Part shown: one piece after another, positions 1-13,400 of the stretch
Layout: each line of letters begins with the position of its first letter
How positions within the stretch are numbered: the stretch's first letter is position 1
Assembly: GCA_011316305.1 (NCBI GenBank)
Contig: SAUG01000101.1
Span: 124,001-188,000 of the forward strand
Direction of reading: 5' to 3'
Length of the DNA: 64,000 nucleotides
Origin: Rusavskia elegans
Lineage: Eukaryota; Ascomycota; Lecanoromycetes; Teloschistales; Teloschistaceae
Made by a program: the position numbers and the translations under genes
The notes under the pieces: generated by a model
Databases searched by the model: none
Seen by the model: the letters and a program-made list of their open reading frames with translations, nothing else
Told to the model about the DNA's origin: nothing

Positions 1-3000
1 ATAAAAAATAAATTTAATAGACGATCTAGAATATATAGTTAATAATTTAGACGATATTAACGACGAAAACTAATACTATTACTGATTAACTAATATATAT
101 ATAGCTTATATAATAGTTTTTTATTTTATTATTTCTATTATCTACTTTTTCTTTATCTATAGATAGTCTTTTTTGAATAGTATTCTTTTCTTTTTTTTCG
201 AAGTTAATTTTTATTATACGAGCTTCTTCCGCCTAATATATCTACTTTTAACTAGTTAAACCCCTTCTATACGGTATATAAAATCTTAAATAATAGATTT
301 AATATTTATTATAACGAATAGGAATATCTCTAGAGCTATATTACGGAAAGGTATTATCTAATACTAGACGATAACGAAATAAATCTTATATAATTTAATT
401 TTAGAATTTTAAAACTAATATCGAAATTAGATTATTTTTATTTCTAATAATACTTTTCCGCGAACTCGTATAGTATATTAAAACTCGGATATAGCTTCTA
501 CTACGTCTCTTTCCAACTTTTATCGCCTTATTTAATAAAGTTTTCCAAATCGTACGATTTAATATTCTAATAGAAAATTTTAAGATTTCTAATTTTAGAA
601 GATCTCGTCCTATACGAATTAGCCTATATAGTATTAATTTTAGTCTAAACTCGTTAGAACTTCTATCTAGTAACTATAATTATACGATTTTCTTCTTCCT
701 CTTTTTTTTTTATAACTATCCTCTCGATTAGTAGAATATAAAAATATTAAACGGTTTATAATAGATAGTAAAAAATCAGAGTAAAATAAATAGAAATCTA
801 TTAATTAAATATCTAAAAAAAGAAAAAAAAAAAGAAATCGCTATATTATTTAAATTCTAAATTTATTTCTATATTATCGAAGGCCGAATTTATATTTATA
901 AAAATAGTCGAAAAAAACTATAAGATTCTATTATATTCTACTTTCTATTTATATAATATTTAAACTTTTTTAGATATTTTTTGGATTACGTTTAGTAATA
1001 AAAATATCGATAGCCTATAAAAGCTTATCTATAATATTATTCTAATAACGGTTTATTATTAGATAATCAATATCGAATAAAAAAAGTCGTACGAATCTAT
1101 CTTCGAAATCGATTTTATAACTTTAATATTAGTAAAATATACTGCTATTCGATTTAAAAGAAATAATTATATACGGACTATTATAAAATTTCTAGATAGC
1201 TTTAACTCTATTTCGAACTGCTACTTAATCCATTTAATTATCTACTATATTATCGAAGAAAATCCTTTATTATATAAATAAAGGCTTAAGTTTAAACGGA
1301 TAGAAATATCTTTAGATAAATAAGATATTAAAATAGAGCCGTCGGAAAGCTAGAATTTAAATTTTCTATCGCCGAAAATTAAAATAGAAGTAAAGCTATT
1401 AACTATTAAATAAATTAAAAAAAAGCTTTTAGTATTCCGGATAGACTGGCCGGTTCGGATCGGATTCCCGTCGAACCGTCGGATATCCGACCCGATTTTA
1501 GTAACCCGACTCGGACCCGACCCGATTATATTATATATTTAATATATTATTATTTTAGTATATTAATAAAGGTAATATATCCAGGTAATATATTTAGTTT
1601 TACTACGGACTCTCTAGCTAACGTGGTTAATTAATTAGAATTCTTTTAGTAAAGTCGTATAAAAGTTATACTAGCTTTATACTTTTATACTAGTACTTAG
1701 CGTTTTTTCGGGTCGGATCGGATTAGCTAACCCGGATTCGAAATCCGGCCGGGTCGGATCGAGTTAGTTAACCCGGGTTCGAAACCCGATCCGACGGCCA
1801 GTCTAATTCCGGATTAAAGTAGAACTAGCTACTATATAAAGAAAAAAAACTATAACCGTTAATTCTAAATATCTTCGATTTCTATCGACGAAAGAAGATT
1901 TAGTAAACCTTTTTTCTCTTACTATATAGAATATATCTTAGATTGCTATAGCTAGTATATCTTTAGTATTTTATATAATAAACCTTTTCGTTCTAACTTT
2001 ATTACTTATTAATCTACTAACGAGGTCGATATTACGAGATATTAATAATATAATTAGTAATTTTAGCCATTAGATTAAATAGTAACGTTATATAGAGCTA
2101 GAATAGTAGAAAACCTCTTAGAATTAGATTTTAGACTATAAAGCTTTAGACTACGAGGCTAAAGGAATTTACGACGTTAAAAAACAGATATTTTATACGA
2201 TAGAAGCTTTTATCCGTTGGAATAAACGTTAACGGAAATAAAAGTAATAAAAAAAAGTTATACGATAAAAAGATAATAGAAGAAAACTATAGTTAGACTA
2301 TTTATATTGTACGTAGAAATAAAATTTTAATTTTAATTTCTATTCACTTTAATCTATATTAGTTATATATAGACAAGCAATTTAATATTTATATTATTAT
2401 CGATTTATACTACTAGTTTTAGTTATTATATCGAAGTCTAGATTATTAATTAAATTTCGAAGAGATAGATATACGATAGCTATCTATACCCGATATAAAA
2501 ATTATAAAATAGAAAAAAAGTTCTAAAAATAAAACTATTTATTATCTATTTAACTATTTTTTTAATTTAAATATAATAAACCGTATAATAAAATAGATTC
2601 GAAAATTAGGCCGAAGATCGCCTAACTAGATATTTGAGTTATAATATTAGTAAAACCGCCGTTAATATTCAAAATTCTAGAAAATTTTATATTAATCGGG
2701 CTGCCGTTATCCGATAGACTATTATAAATCTCGCTATTATTATTATTATTATCCGGAGATTCCGATAAATTTAATAATAAAGATTTCTTATCGTTATCGT
2801 CCGAAGATTCGGATAAGATATTACTATATTATACGGTATAACGTATAGCGTAGTTAAACTATTTATAGTTAATATAATACCCGCTATAGTATTCGGATAG
2901 ATAGATATATAACGGGAAAGCCTTTCGGTACCCTAGATTCTAAAAGTTTTAATAGCTTTTATAAAGTTAAACTATCGGTTAGTTTTAAAATTAGATAAAG

Positions 3001-3493
3001 ATAGCCGCTATATATAAAGGACGGAATATTATAATTTCTACTGCTATAATAATCTAGGGGTTATATATAATATTACGTTTCGATAAAGCTAGAATAACGC
3101 GACTTCTATCCGTTTATATAAATAGAACGAATCTTTAGTTAATAATTATAAAGATTAATTAGCTCGAAGATCCGTTAATTTATATAAAAGCGTTTATTTA
3201 TAAAAGTATTATCTATTATATAATTAGTATAAGATCTTTTACTATCGTACGACGGATAGAATATTCTAGAAATAGGAAAAAAAAGTAGAATAGAGATTAA
3301 ATACCGTACGAAATAGAGATTAGATACTGTATATACTTTAAAAAAGTTAGCTTTTAATAAAGAAAAAAAAAGTACTTATATAAAGAATTTTATAAATTTT
3401 TTATTTAGACGAACGCGCGTTTAGTAGCGGCTATCTATATTATTATAATTATTTAAACTTTAAAACCTAATTATACGATAAATATAAAATTAA
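1..3493. repeat. RIP-degraded AT-rich transposon relics
   Basis: The stretch is strongly AT-rich, rich in TA dinucleotides, and has stops in every frame, with no ORF above 60 codons on either strand. This is what RIP (C-to-T change at CpA on both strands) leaves behind. I could not assign the relics to a transposon family; only the small MITE at 1442-1805 and the start of element A at 3494 are defined. No host gene is visible. Confidence 0.8.
1442..1805. mobile_element. hAT-like MITE, 364 bp, with 8-bp target duplication
   Basis: The element starts TAGACTGGCC and ends GGCCAGTCTA, a perfect 10-bp terminal inverted repeat. It is flanked on both sides by the same 8 bases, ATTCCGGA (1434-1441 and 1806-1813). 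An 8-bp duplication with TAG-type ends is the hallmark of the hAT superfamily. The subterminal parts are GC-rich with repeated GGGTCGGATCG-type words; the middle is AT-rich. There is no room for a transposase, so it is non-autonomous. Unlike its surroundings it keeps high GC in its arms, so RIP has barely touched it. Confidence 0.85.
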
Positions 3494-3984
3494 TGTTATA
3501 GAGCTATCGAAGGGGTTTGGTATCTCTAATCGTTAGTTGAGTTTATTAGTATATCTATAAACGGAGGTATAACGAGTAATTATTTAAATTAATATAAAAA
3601 TAAATTAATATAATTACTAGAGCCGTATATAGCGATAATTAATAAATTAAATATAAGCTATAAAAGCGTCGAGTTCGAAGTCTATATAGATAATAAAATC
3701 TTCTATTATTTAAATTACTTATTAATTATAATAATTAAACCAGCTTAATTTTAGTATATTTATTTACTAAAATAACTAAAATTAGAATATTTATAGTACT
3801 AATTTACGAAAACTACTAAAATTAGGGTATTTATAATATTTATTTACTAAAACTACTAAAATACTCTTTAGTACTAATACTAAAGCCGTCCTATATATCT
3901 ATATCTATCGAGATAGAATAGAAAATCTAGCGCTATACTAAATACTATCGCGTTTCCGAAAGTATACCGCCTATATTTATAATA
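3494..3984. repeat. Left LTR of element A copy 1 (491 bp)
   Basis: It starts TGTTATAG, ends with a TATAATA derived from TATAACA, and is preceded by the ATTAA target duplication. It carries tandem units of about 40 bp near 3760-3870 (TTTACTAAAACTACTAAAAT-type words). It matches 20233-20683, 54968-55458 and 61189-61680. Confidence 0.9.
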
Positions 3985-5444
3985 TTAGATTCTCTTTTTA
4001 GATTTTTTGTCTCGAAAAACTATCGTCCCTTCTTTCTTATAAATAAAAGAAAAAGATTATTAACCGAGGATTATCGCGAGAAAGACCTATTATTAGATAT
4101 CGGTATATTAGCTATACGTTTTTATCGGAATTATTTCTAAATAGAAAAATTCTATTATATCGGTAAAGGTTCCGAAAAGAATATTATTTATATAGAGTAA
4201 ATCTATTTTTATGACCTTATTTTATTAGATACTATATATTAGCGTCGTCTTAAAAAGAAATATAAAAAGTTAAAAAAAAAATTAAAAAGTAATAATATTT
4301 ACTTTATTAATTAGATTATATTAAAAAGAAGTAGCGTATTATAGTTAATAAAGAGTTATAAAATATCGAAAAGTTAGAATATACAGGTAGTACGGATCTA
4401 TCTTTTTCTATAGACTTCAATCTTTTTATCGATATAGCTTTTAAATAGATTATTCTGCCTAGCGACTTTAATTAGTCGATAATTTCTTTAATTCCTTTTA
4501 GTAGAACTATTATAGAACTTTCTAGTAGTTTACTAAATATTTTTTAGATTTCTAAATATTTTCCGAAATAAAATAACTTTTTTATTTAATTAGATAGTTT
4601 TAATCTTCCTATTATAAAATCTTTTCGACTACGAAAATATCTTTCTCTTATATTTTAATGTTAAATATCTATTATACTAGCGTTCCGGAATCGGTAAGTT
4701 CTAGAAGAAATATATAGAATACCGGGTATATTTTAATATTTTTAGATAAATTAAATTCGAAATTCTAAGGTCTTTTAATTTATTTAATTAAAAATAGTCC
4801 GATTTTAATATAGTTAAATTTTTTACTTAAAGTCTTTATTTTTAGGTTTTTTATAAAAAGATATACTTTATCCTCTTTTTTTTATTAAAATACTATTTTT
4901 CGCTTTTTATTTTTATAATTACCTGAATATTTTTATATTTTAATAATATTTCCGTAGATTCTTTTCTAAATATCGACTCTTTATATTATTAACTCCGCTA
5001 ATTTATATAGTAGTAATTATCTAAATAGATTTAGATTTCTCTAATTATTAATATAGAACGATATTTCTTTTATTATACTAGATTTTATTGTATTAAATAC
5101 TAATTATATTATTAGTAAAAATAAAATCTAATTAGTTAAAACGTCGTTAATATAATACTTTAGATAGTATTTAAATATTTAATTAGTATATTCTATCTAT
5201 CTATTCGTCTTCGGATAGAAAGCTATTAATATTTTTAATTTAATATTAAATAAAGGAATAAGGGTTTTCTAATAGTTCGAAGTAAAGAATTTATTTCAAT
5301 TATTTATTAATATCTCTAGTAGTCCGTAATATCGAAATAGTCGACCGAGGATAATAAATTCGAGTTATTCTACTATAAAATCTTTTTATAATAAAATTAT
5401 ATAGACGTATTTTATAAACCTGTCTACGATATTTAGTATTAAAT

Positions 5445-5855
5445 TATTACGTCCACGACTTCACAGAAATATTCTAGATAATTAGCCAGTTAAGCGAACC
5501 TAATTATCTATAGCCGCCTATAGCCGCTACAGCCGACTACTATAGCAGGGCCTATTAGCGGATAGCTATCTATTAACTTTATCGGCTATTTTTATTATAT
5601 ATATTATTTCGTATTTCTATTAGATAGCTTCTTTTATTAGTTATTAATATAATTATTAAATATATTACTACTATTTTCTTTTCAATAACTTTATAATAAA
5701 GACGTTTTATAATATCGTAACTTTACTTTTATAGTTATACGGGATTAGTTATAATAATCTATACTAAAACTCCTTTACTATTTAGTAGTTCGGACTATAT
5801 TTATAGCTATAGCTAGGCTTAAATATAACGCCCTCTAATATATAGGGACGTTATA
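5445..5855 (+). repeat. Left LTR of B-i (411 bp)
   Basis: It begins TATTACGTCC (ancestral TGTTACGTCC) and ends GGGACGTTATA (ancestral GACGTTACA). It matches the other B LTRs at 8422-8832, 11343-11754, 16172-16583 and 19781-20192, with conserved GC-containing words such as TATAGCCGCCTATAGCCGCT. Confidence 0.88.
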
Positions 5856-8421
5856 TTTTAATAATTTACTATATCGGTCTCGTTATTCTATCCTATAAAT
5901 AGAAGCGATACTATTGAAACGGTAATATTTAATATCTATAAAAAAAATAAAGGATTTTTAAAACTTTAGATTATCTAGATAAATATATATTTTATATTAT
6001 ACGCGAAATAGTTTTCTAATAAAGTAATTAAAGTTCTATTTATAATATTATATTTAGAAAGGACAGCTTTTAATTAGATATAATATTATATAGAAGACTT
6101 CTTTAATAATCCGAACAGCTATAGAGAAAATAAAATATTATAGATTTTCTATACTTTTAGTAATTTAATTATAGCGATAATAGAAACCTTCGGAAATAAT
6201 AATAAAAATAGAATAATAGAAAAAAGACTAATAGTTTTAAAATAATAGAAATTAGTGGCTATCTATACTATTTAGTTTAGAATATTAGCTTATAAGATAG
6301 ATTAGGAAGATTTAATTTTAAAAATCTATTTCTATAAAAGACTTTATATAAAAGTTAAAGAAGCTATAATAGTAATTAAAAAAATAGATTTACTAGCGTC
6401 TTTTATTAAACTAGCGACTAGAATTAATACTAGATAGTATAAAATTTATTTAGATAAATAGATATTTAGTAAAATAGAATCCGCTAAAAAATAGTTTAAA
6501 GAAAATCTAAAAAAATTTAATACTATTAAAAATAGAAAATTACGGATTGAAGTTTATTATTTATATAGAAAGATAGAATATTTTAAAAAAAATTATCTAA
6601 CTAAAAAAATAATAGAAATTACTAAATATTAATTTAAAATAATAGAAAAATTATTTAAAAAAAAAGTTAGAAAATATATAACTAAAAATTAGATAGCCTG
6701 CTATTATAATAATTACTTTATCTATCTATCGGTTAAAAAAAGATTAGGATAATATCCTATAGAACTAAAAAAAATAAAAAAGAAGTTAATATTAGAATCT
6801 AAATCATATAAAATTAAAATCGGAAAATATAAAATAATCGCTTTTATAAATTAAAAAAAAAAGAAATTATAAAAAGATTATATAATCGAATTAAAAAATA
6901 TATCTAAAAATCTCTATAATAAAATAATAGAATTATAGAAATCGAAATTAAAATAAAAAATAGATTTATCTAAATTTTAGATTTTATAATAATTAAAAGT
7001 ACTAGATAGTATATTATATTTAAATATAAATAAAAAAAATTAATTTTAAAAATCCCGATATAGAAAAGTATAATAAAAGAAATAGAAATATAAATAATAT
7101 AATTTTTTATATATAAAAATCTTCTATATAGAAAATTAGATATCGTATTAAATACGGACTATAAATAAATTAGGGAAATTAATATCCTTTTTAAAAAAAA
7201 AGACGAAATATAGAAAATAAAAATCTAGAAAAAATATTATTATTTATTTTTATAATAAACGCTAAAATATAATAAATTTTAGAAAATTATCTAGATATTA
7301 TAAATAGAAGATATTAAAATAATATATAAAAGTATTATTAAAGGAATAGAAAAAGTTAAATATAATTCTATATTTAAACTAGAAAAATAGCTAAAAAAAA
7401 TATTAAACTCTATACTAAATATATAAATAAAAGATAAATAGTTTCTATTTTTATTATTATAGAATAAAATAGTAACTAAAAAATAAAAATTAGTAGAAAT
7501 TTTAAAAACCTAGATATAATTTATAATATTAATATTTAGTTTAAAATAAATAATATAATATAAAGAAATCTTTAATTAGATACTCTTATATATTTAAAAA
7601 ATCTAGAAGCTAAAAAAAAATAAATTTCTTTAAAAAATAATCTAAATTAACTAAATCAAAATTAAAAATAGATTTAATAAATATCTTTTATATAGCTAGT
7701 ATAAAACTAATAGAAAAATAGAATATAACCGGATTATTAAATTTATTAAAACGAAATAATACGCGATATTTTTAAATAATAGATTTACTTTTATATTTAT
7801 TTAAAATATATTAATAAATAATAAAATACTTTTATTTTTTTAAAAATCGGCGGAAATCTAATTTCTAAATAAAATACTAATTATAAATTTTTTTTTAAAA
7901 TCTAGAAATAATTTAATATAATAGCGTATCTTAATATATTTTTTAAAAATACTTTCGATATCGGAACGAAATTTTTTTTTTATTTTAAATCTATACTTTT
8001 TTAAAAGATTTTAAATATTGAAACTATAAGGAAAAATTATAATAATACTTTTTAACTAAATTCGATAAAAAAATTTTAAATAATTACCTTTTTAAAAATA
8101 TATAATAAAAATATATAAAAAAAAAAAAAAAAAAAAGATTAGATTTTAAAAACCCTATATATAAAAAACTAGATGGAAAATAATATAGAAAAAGCTATAT
8201 TATATTTATATTTCTATAGAAGTATTCTAGATAATTAGCTAGTTAAATAAATCTAATTATCTATAGCCGCCTATAGCCGCTATAGCCGACTACTTTAGTA
8301 GAGCCTATTAGCGGATAGTTATCTATCGGTTCTATCGGCTATTTTTACTATATCTATTAATTTTTACTTTTATTAAATAGTTTCTTTTATTAGTTGTTAA
8401 TATAATTATTAAATACGTTAC

Positions 8422-8832
8422 TGTTACGTCTACAATTCTATAGAAGTATTTTAAATAATTAGCTAATAAAACGAGCCTAATTATCTATAGCCGCCTATAG
8501 TTACTATAGCCGACCGCTATAGTAAAATCTATTAGCGGACGGCTATCTATCGGTTCTATCGGCTACTTTTATTATATATATCGCTCTTTACTTCTATTAG
8601 ATAGCTTCTTTTATTAATTATTAATATAAATAATAAATACGTTTTTACTATTCTTTTTTTAATTATTTTATAATAAAGACGCTTTATAATATTATAATAT
8701 TACTTCTATAGTTATAAGAATATAGTTATAACAATCTATACTAGAACTTTTTTACTATTTAATAGTTCGGACTATATCTATAGCTATAGCTAGACTCGAA
8801 TATAACGTTCTATAATATATAAAAATATTATA
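8422..8832 (+). repeat. Left LTR of B-ii (411 bp)
   Basis: It starts TGTTACGTC, immediately after GTTAC at 8417-8421, and is homologous along its length to 5445-5855. Confidence 0.87.
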
Positions 8833-11342
8833 TTTTAATATTTTATTATATTAGTTTTATTATTCTATTCTATAAATTAAAGTAATACTATTAAAGTAAT
8901 AATATCTAATATCTATAAAAGAAATAAAAGATTTTTAAAATCTTAGATTATTTAAATAAATATTTATTTTATATTATATATAAACCAGTTTCCTAATAAA
9001 GTAATTAAAGTTCAACTTATAATATTATATCTAGAAAGAATAGCTTTTAATTAGATATAGCTTTATATAGAAAACTACTTAAATAATCCGGAAAGTTAAA
9101 AGAAAAATAAAATATTATAATTTTTTATATCTTTAGTAATTTAATTATAGCTATAAAAAAAACTTTTAGAGATAATAATAAGGATAGAATAATAGAAAAA
9201 TAATTAATAGTTTTAAAATAGTAGAAGTCGATAGTTATCTATACTATTTAGTTTAGAATATTAGTTTATTAAACGGACTAGAGAGATTTAGCCTTAAAAG
9301 TTTACTTCTATAAAGGATTCTATCTAAGAATTAAAAAAACTATAGTAATAATTAAAAAAATAGATTTACTAGTATTTTTTATCGAACTAGCGACTAGAAT
9401 CGAAACTAGATAGTAAAAAATATACTTAAATAAATAGGTATTTAATAAAATAGGATCTATTAAAAGAGAGTTTATAAGAGATCCGATAGAATTTAATACT
9501 ATTAAAAATAAATAATCGCGGATTAAAGTTTATTATTTATATAAAAAGATAGAATATTTTAAAAAAAATTATCTAACTAAAAAAGTAACCGAAGTAACTA
9601 AATACTAGTTCGAAATAATAAAAAAATTATCTAAAAATAAAGCTAGAAAAAATATAATAGAAAATTAGATAGTCTATTATAATAATAATTACCTTATCTA
9701 TCTATTAAATAAAAAAAGATTAAAATAATATTCTATAGAACTAAAAATAGCGAAAAAAAAGCTAATATTAGAATTTAAACTATATAAAACCGAAAAATCT
9801 TTTATAGTAGCGTTTAAAGTTAAAATCGGAAAATATAAAATAATTACTTTTATAAATTAAAAAAATAATAAAATTATAAAAGAATTATATAATTAAATTA
9901 AAAAATATATATGAAAATATTTATAGTAAAATAATAGAATTATAAAAATCGAAATTAAAATAAAAAATAAATTTATTAAAATTTTAGATTTTATAATAAT
10001 CGAAAGTACTAGATAGTATATTATATTTAAATATAAATAAAAAAAATCGATTTTAAAAATACCGATATAGAAAAATATAGTAGAAAGAAAAATAGAAATA
10101 TAAATAATATATCTTTTTATATATAAAAATCTTTTATATAGAAAATTAAATTTTATATTAAATACGAACTATATATAAATTAAAGAAATTAATATATTTT
10201 TTAAAAAAAGTAATAAAATATAGAAAATAAAAATCTAGAAAAAATATTATTATCTACTTTTATAGCTAGCGCTAAAATATAATAAAATCTAAAAAATAAT
10301 CTAGAAACTATAGATAAAAGATATTAAAAAAATCTATAAAAATATTATTAAAAAAATAGAAAAAATTAGATATAATTCTATATCTAAATTAGATAACTTG
10401 CTAGAAAAAGTACTAGATTCTATATTAAATATATAAATAAGAGATAAATAGTTCCTATCTTTATTATTATAGGATAAAATGATTATTAAAAAATAAAAAG
10501 TAATAGATACTTCGGAAAACCCGGATATAATTTATAATATTAATATCTAGTTTAAAATAAATAATATATTATAAAGGAATCTTTAACTAGATACTTTTTT
10601 ATATATTTAGAGAATCTAGAAGCTAAAAAAAATCGAATTTTTTTAAAAAATAATCTAAATTAACTAAATTAAAACCGGAAATAGATTTAATAGATACTTT
10701 TTATACAGCTAATATAAAACTAATAGAAAAATAAAATATAATCGAATTATTGAATTTATTAAAATAAAATAATATATACTATTTTAAAATAATAAAAATA
10801 CTTTTATATTTTTCTAAAGCGCGATAATAAATAATAAAACATTTTTACTTTTTAAAAAGTCGGTAGAAATTCGATTTCTAAATAAAATATTAATTATAAA
10901 TTTTTTTTTTAAAATCTAGAAATAATTCGATATAATAATATATTTTACTATTCTTTTTAAAAATACTTTCGATATTAAAACGAAGTTTATTTTTTTTATT
11001 TTTAAAATATTTTTCTATAGATATTAATAGTAAAAATATAAGAAAAAATAAAATAGAAAATATAGATAGTACTAGAAATAAAAAGATTATAATATTTTAA
11101 AGCCCGAATATATTTACTATAAATATTACTTTTTATTTTAATTATATATTCTTTTAAAAAATTATAAATATAAAAGCTATAAAAAAAATATAATAATACT
11201 TTTTAACTAAATTCGATAGAAAGATTTTAAATAATTACTTTTTTAAAAATATATAATAAAAATACTAAAAAGGAAAAAAAATTTGGATTTTAAAAACTTT
11301 ATATATAGAAAAGCTAGATAGAAAGTAATATAGAAAAGATTA

Positions 11343-11754
11343 TATTATATCTATAATTCTATAAAAAATATTTTAGATAATTAGCTAATTAAACGAACCT
11401 AATTATTTATAACCGTCTATAGCCGCTATAGCCGACTATTATAGTAAAGTCTATTAGCGGACGGCTATTTATCGGTTTTATTAGCTATTTTTACTATATA
11501 TATCGCTTTTTACTTCTATTAAATAGCTTTTTCTATTAATCGTTAATATAATTATTAAATATATCTCTACTATTTTCTTTTTAATTATTTTATAATAAAG
11601 ACGTTTTATAATATTATAATCGTAACTTTACGGTTATATATAATTAGTTATAATAATCTATACTAGGACTTTTTTACTATTTAGTAGCTCGAACTACGCC
11701 TACGGTTGTAGCTAGACTCGAACGCAACGCTTTCTGATATATAGAGACGTTACA
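11343..11754 (+). repeat. Right LTR of B-ii (412 bp)
   Basis: It ends GACGTTACA at 11754, followed by the GTTAC duplication and then the remaining 187 bp of the interrupted B-i LTR (11760-11946). Confidence 0.87.
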
Positions 11755-12899
11755 GTTACTACTTTTCTTTTTTTAATTACTTTATAACGAAAACGCCTCG
11801 TAATATTATAACTTTACCTTTACGATTATACGGGATTAGTTACGATAATCTATACTAGAATTTCTTTACTATTTAGTAGTTCGGACTACGCCTAAAGCTA
11901 TAGCTAGACTCGAACGTAACGCTTTTTGATATACAAAGACGTTATATAAATCGTATTTTACGTTCGTTATCAAATTTTTCGATTTTAGAAATTTAATAAT
12001 AAAATCTAATTTAATTTCCTTTTATAGTAAATCCGGTAATTTCTAATATTAGATTTTTCTATAACGAGTATAAATATTATATTTATTTTACTAATAACTA
12101 AAATATTTTTTAATATATATTTCGATATATTATTTTATATTAAAAAATTAATAATTTTATTATAAAAGTTATATTATCTTTATTACGCCTGGATATTTTT
12201 ATAGTATTTTATTATAGTATTTTTTAATATATTCGTCGATTTTATTATCTAGTATTTATAGTTTTCCTTTTTTAATAAAAAATAATTTTTAGTCGTCTCT
12301 AAATATATATAGCGTTATATTTAATTTATATTAATTTATCAATTATAATCTATTTTTATTAATTCCAAAGATACTATTATAAAAAATCTCTTTTATTTTT
12401 ATATTATTATTTCTTCGATTTAGAATATTTATTTTTTTATTTTCTTTATCTAGAATATAGTATATCTTAAATTTATATTAACCGAGGAATTTAAACTATT
12501 ATATTTATCTTCTATTAAATTATTTTATTATTATAAAGTATAGAAGATATTTATAGTCTATAAATATCGTTAATTTTAGTAATCTTTCGGTATATACTCT
12601 CTATTATTCTAGTATAACTACTATAGCTAGTAGTTCTTTATTATAAATATTATAATTTTATTCCGCTAGTAATAATTTTCTTAATATATATACTACTAGA
12701 TACTATTTAATATTATATTATTATAGAAGATAAATATCTATAGCTAGATTTAATAAATCTATTTCTATTTATAATAGTTTTTTTAAATCGAATATTTTAA
12801 GTACTAGGTCCTCTATATATTCTTTTTTAAAATTTTCGAATATTTATTATTTCTTTTTTCTCTAATACTATTTATTAATATCTTTTATTAAAGCTAATA

Positions 12900-13400
12900 G
12901 AATAAGAGCTTTTTTAAAATAGTTTTTTATAAATTTTCGATTATAGTTTATAAATCCGAAAAAGTTTTAGACTTTTTTAATATTTATTAGTATCTCCTAT
13001 TTTATAATTATTTTTAATTTATTAAAGTCGATATATAGTCCGTTTCGCTCTATAATAAATTTTAAAAAGTTAATTTTTTTTTATAGAATTTATACTTTTT
13101 TGGTTTAAGGCGTAAATCTCTTCTCTCTAGATATTCTAAAACCTTACTAATATATTACTTATATTTTTCGAATATTTTAGAAAAAAACGGAATATTATCG
13201 AGGTAGATAATAATAAATATATCCAGGTATTTTCTAAATATATTATTTATTATATTCTAATAGATTACCGGGATATTTATTAGCTTGAACGATATTACTA
13301 TATATTTATAATAATTGTATCGTATATAGAAAGCTGTTTTCTATTCTTTTTCGGCTTTTATATATATAAAATTATATACCTTTCGAAGGTTAAACTTTAT
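12900..13400 (-). pseudogene. Gypsy reverse transcriptase relic of element A copy 1
   Basis: Read on the minus strand this stretch keeps the pattern of a Ty3/Gypsy reverse transcriptase: K-T-A-F-x-x-R-Y near 13345, then F-K-L-x-N-x-P (family F-G-L-T-N-A-P), then Y-L-D-x-F-x-x-x-Y-L-D-N (family Y-L-D-D) near 13190. Several stops at former Trp/Gln codons fit RIP. RNase H and integrase would lie further left, across the B insertion. It cannot encode an enzyme now. Confidence 0.85.

Larger units (their letters stand above)
8422..11754 (+). mobile_element. LTR element B-ii, inserted into the right LTR of B-i
   Basis: A complete 3.3-kb element lies inside an LTR of its own family: the 5-bp duplication GTTAC is at 8417-8421 and 11755-11759, and the two halves of the split host LTR rejoin to full length. 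Its LTRs are 8422-8832 and 11343-11754 and still show TGTTACG at the start and GACGTTACA at the end. The internal part repeats the gag-like region of B-i (for instance near 9.3-9.6 kb). No pol motif was seen. It is younger than B-i by insertion order. Confidence 0.87.
5445..11946 (+). mobile_element. LTR element B-i inserted in A, itself interrupted by B-ii
   Basis: The 5-bp duplication TAAAT flanks it (5440-5444, 11947-11951). LTRs are 5445-5855 (411 bp) and a split copy, 8198-8421 plus 11760-11946, which sum to 411 bp. The internal part (5856-8197) reads on the plus strand as a degraded gag, with a zinc-knuckle relic near 6.55 kb; I could not find a reverse transcriptase in it. Without the nested B-ii it would be about 3.2 kb. 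Stops and TA-rich composition show heavy RIP. Confidence 0.85.
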
